From Sphaerochaeta sp. (GTDB taxonomy: Bacteria; Spirochaetota; Spirochaetia; Sphaerochaetales; Sphaerochaetaceae): a DNA stretch of 7,379 bases. The notes below the pieces were generated by a model, which did no database searches, was not told where the DNA came from, and saw nothing but the letters and a program-made list of their open reading frames with translations. Positions 5,260 to 7,379 of the stretch are shown here, piece after piece. The first letter of the stretch is position 1. Every line of letters begins with the position of its first letter. Position numbers and translations under genes: made by a program. The stretch spans positions 679 to 8,057 of the forward strand of contig DMAO01000042.1 of assembly GCA_003446545.1 (NCBI GenBank), in the 5' to 3' direction.

Positions 5260-7350
5260 ATGGTAAAGCGAGTACATGTGGTGTTCAAAACACATTTGGA
5301 TATAGGATTTACTGACCTTGCAGAACATACCGTCAGTAGGTATATGCATCAGTTCATTCCCCATGCTATAGAGACTGCCCGGCTTCTGCGAGAGCGTGGA
5401 GGAAAGGAGAGGCTGGTCTGGACTACAGGGTCGTGGCTCATCGACATGTACTTGAAGCGAGCAAAAGGGGAGGCCCTCTCTCAGTTTGTCACCGCTCTAC
5501 AAGAGGGTGACATTGTTTGGCACTCCCTGCCCTTTACGACCCATACAGAACTTATGGACAAGAACCTCTGCTCGTATGGGCTCTCCCTCTCAAAGAGGTT
5601 GGACCAAAGGTTCTCCCGCCAAAGCATAGCGGCAAAGATGACAGATGTTCCTGGCCATAGCCTTGCATTGGTTCCCTACTTGGCAGCCAATGGAGTTGCA
5701 TTCTTGCATATTGGAGTGAACGGGGGTTCCCCTGTCCCTGCTGTTCCCCCTCTCTTCCGTTGGCGCTGTCCTTCAGGGGAAGAGGTCCTGGTCCAGTATG
5801 ATGGGACCTATGGTTCCTCTACCGCCTTTGAGGGACTGGAGGATGTCCTGGTCATTGAGAACAGTGCCGACAACTCCGGGCCTCCTTCTATGGAGGAGGT
5901 GCTCGCTGTCTACAGGAGGCTTGAACGTGAGTATCCGGGCTCTGAGATCTTGGCATCAGACCTCTCCTCCTATGCAAGGAACATCATCAGCAAAAAGGAC
6001 CTGTTCCCTCTTGTACAGGAGGAGATCGGGGATACGTGGATTCATGGTGTGGGCACTGACCCGAAGAAGGTCAGTCACCTGAGGATGCTTCTTTCCCTCT
6101 CTGAAACCTGGGAAATGGAAGGCTCTCTCAAAAAGGGCACAGAAGCCTATGACGGATTCATGGCCTCTCTCCTTTTGGTGGTGGAGCACACCTGGGGTAT
6201 GGACTTCAAGAAATATTTGGCTGACTACAAGAACTGGTCTGTGGATGATTTTGCGCAAGCTAGGGAGAAGGATGTCATTTCACCCGATGCCATCACCGAA
6301 GAGTACCGTTATATCGAAGAATTTGCAAAAAAGGAGTATGAGCACATATTCCCAGGGAAAGCCGAGAAGAGAAAGACGAGGACCTATTCCTTCTTCGAAT
6401 CTGCCCACACTGAGCAACGAGCCTATCTTGAACAGGCGGTGGCTTTCCTTAATCCCTCCTTGGCGCAACAGTACCGTACTATGGTAGGTGCCGAAGAACC
6501 CTCCAAAGTGAGACAAAAGGGGTATCAGGAAAAGGGGGTTGCCCTTGCCTGTGATGACGTGCATACCATTGGGAAATCTCATGTTACGTTTGCTTCTGAT
6601 GGTTCCATCGCATCTCTCGTCGATGGGACCTTTGGTGAGCTTGTCGGTAAAGAGGGGCTGGGAGTCTATCGCTACCAGAGCTTCAGTGCGGAAACCTATC
6701 AGAGGTGGCACCACACCTACAATCGTGAATATGAGGAAAATAAGGAATGGCTTCTTGCCGATTTTGGGAAACCGGGCATGGAGCATGCGATCCCTCAGGC
6801 TACAGATGCACTCTTTGCTGCTGTCCTCACAAGCCTGATCGAATACAGGTCCGAAGGCAAGATTGAGGTTGTGTCTACCTTGGAAGCTACAGAGGATACC
6901 CCACGGGGGGCTCCAAGAAATGTAATCATCACCTATGGCTTTTCCCTTGAAGGCAGATTGGAGACGATTGCCCTCGATTGGTTTGACAAGGAGGCTACCC
7001 GCCTCCCTGAGGCTCTCTGGCTTTCTGTCGGATTCTCTATGCAAGATAAGGGCGGGTGGAAGATGGTGAAGATAGGACAAAGCCTTCCTCTTGGGCCGAC
7101 GGTCTCCAAGGGTGCACGCTCGATCCACGCAGTAGAGGCTTTGGAGTATGGTACCACGCTGGTAGTGCAGAATCTGGACTCACCTCTGGTATCCTTGGGC
7201 AAGCGCAAGCTGCTTGATTTTGACGATGCTCCTGCTCTGGAGAATGGGTGTTTCCATTTCAACCTCTGTAATAACATTTGGGGAACAAACTTCCCCCTCT
7301 GGTATGAGGAGGATGGAAGGAGTCGGATACACCTTGCGTGGAAGCCCTAG
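5260..7350 (+). CDS. DUF5054-like protein, putative GH38-related glycosidase
   Basis: This is a 696-residue cytoplasmic protein without a signal peptide. The N-terminal half keeps the motif order of GH38 alpha-mannosidases. FKTHLDIGFTD at 9-19 matches the metal-binding HxD site (H12, D14). LQEGDIVWHSLPFTTHTELMD lies at 80-100, where GH38 enzymes have their GGWV-DE motif. TDVPGHS (128-134), with LVPYLAANGVAF after it, matches the nucleophile motif DPFGHS...PYLL, giving D129 as candidate nucleophile. H310 in VEHTWGMD (307-315) may be the remaining metal ligand. A helical linker at about 330-410 leads to a probably beta-rich C-terminal half ending in NNIWGTNFPLWYEED (671-685). I recall this ending and the overall length as those of DUF5054 proteins, but this was not searched. 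The start at 5260 follows a good AGAGGAG site. The substrate is unknown; a mannoside is only one possibility. The gene is intact and diverges from the regulator. Confidence 0.82.
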   Translation: MVKRVHVVFKTHLDIGFTDLAEHTVSRYMHQFIPHAIETARLLRERGGKERLVWTTGSWLIDMYLKRAKGEALSQFVTALQEGDIVWHSLPFTTHTELMDKNLCSYGLSLSKRLDQRFSRQSIAAKMTDVPGHSLALVPYLAANGVAFLHIGVNGGSPVPAVPPLFRWRCPSGEEVLVQYDGTYGSSTAFEGLEDVLVIENSADNSGPPSMEEVLAVYRRLEREYPGSEILASDLSSYARNIISKKDLFPLVQEEIGDTWIHGVGTDPKKVSHLRMLLSLSETWEMEGSLKKGTEAYDGFMASLLLVVEHTWGMDFKKYLADYKNWSVDDFAQAREKDVISPDAITEEYRYIEEFAKKEYEHIFPGKAEKRKTRTYSFFESAHTEQRAYLEQAVAFLNPSLAQQYRTMVGAEEPSKVRQKGYQEKGVALACDDVHTIGKSHVTFASDGSIASLVDGTFGELVGKEGLGVYRYQSFSAETYQRWHHTYNREYEENKEWLLADFGKPGMEHAIPQATDALFAAVLTSLIEYRSEGKIEVVSTLEATEDTPRGAPRNVIITYGFSLEGRLETIALDWFDKEATRLPEALWLSVGFSMQDKGGWKMVKIGQSLPLGPTVSKGARSIHAVEALEYGTTLVVQNLDSPLVSLGKRKLLDFDDAPALENGCFHFNLCNNIWGTNFPLWYEEDGRSRIHLAWKP

Positions 7351-7379
7351 CTGTCCTTACGGTTTCTGCCATATACTGT

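Noticed and set aside
6280..7128. A 282-codon open frame on the minus strand inside the GH38-like gene.
   Set aside because: It is fully antisense to a gene with clear family motifs, and its translation has no recognisable domain and an unnatural composition. It is a by-product of the coding frame opposite.
7351..7379. The short stretch after the GH38-like gene.
   Set aside because: Only 29 bases are available, with no hairpin or open frame that can be supported.

Overview
The window is an intact carbohydrate-import and processing locus. It has five genes on the minus strand and one divergent gene on the plus strand. Base composition is moderate in the genes and strongly AT-rich in the main regulatory gap. 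The binding protein has a plain type I signal peptide with no lipobox, so it is probably soluble in a periplasm, which points to a diderm host. The LplABC-type transporter without its own ATPase and the start of the mature binding protein (AQSEAKAE) resemble free-living, sugar-fermenting spirochaetes such as Sphaerochaeta. That assignment is inference from protein style and was not checked.

Layout, left to right: positions 1-710 (minus) hold the N-terminal part of a PHP-domain metallohydrolase of the CehA/McbA type, cut by the window edge. Positions 740-766 form a very stable stem-loop. Positions 791-2194 (minus) encode a sugar-binding protein. Positions 2254-3123 and 3128-4012 (minus) encode the two membrane permeases of a CUT1-type ABC importer. 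Positions 4013-4281 are an AT-rich gap with a good candidate promoter for the transporter operon and repeated TAACA elements. Positions 4282-5184 (minus) encode an AraC-family regulator. Positions 5185-5259 are a short divergent gap. Positions 5260-7350 (plus) encode a 696-residue protein that I recognise as DUF5054-like. It keeps the metal-ligand and nucleophile motifs of GH38 alpha-mannosidases. The last 29 bases hold nothing I can identify.

Working model (inference): the AraC protein senses a sugar or related signal and activates the transporter operon, transcribed in the order permease, permease, binding protein, metallohydrolase. The imported oligosaccharide or glycoside is then processed in the cytoplasm by two metal-dependent enzymes without signal peptides: the GH38-like protein and the PHP-domain hydrolase. 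The ATPase is presumably supplied from elsewhere in the genome. The pairing of these two poorly understood enzymes with a dedicated importer is the most interesting aspect, because neither the substrate nor the reactions can be assigned to a known pathway.
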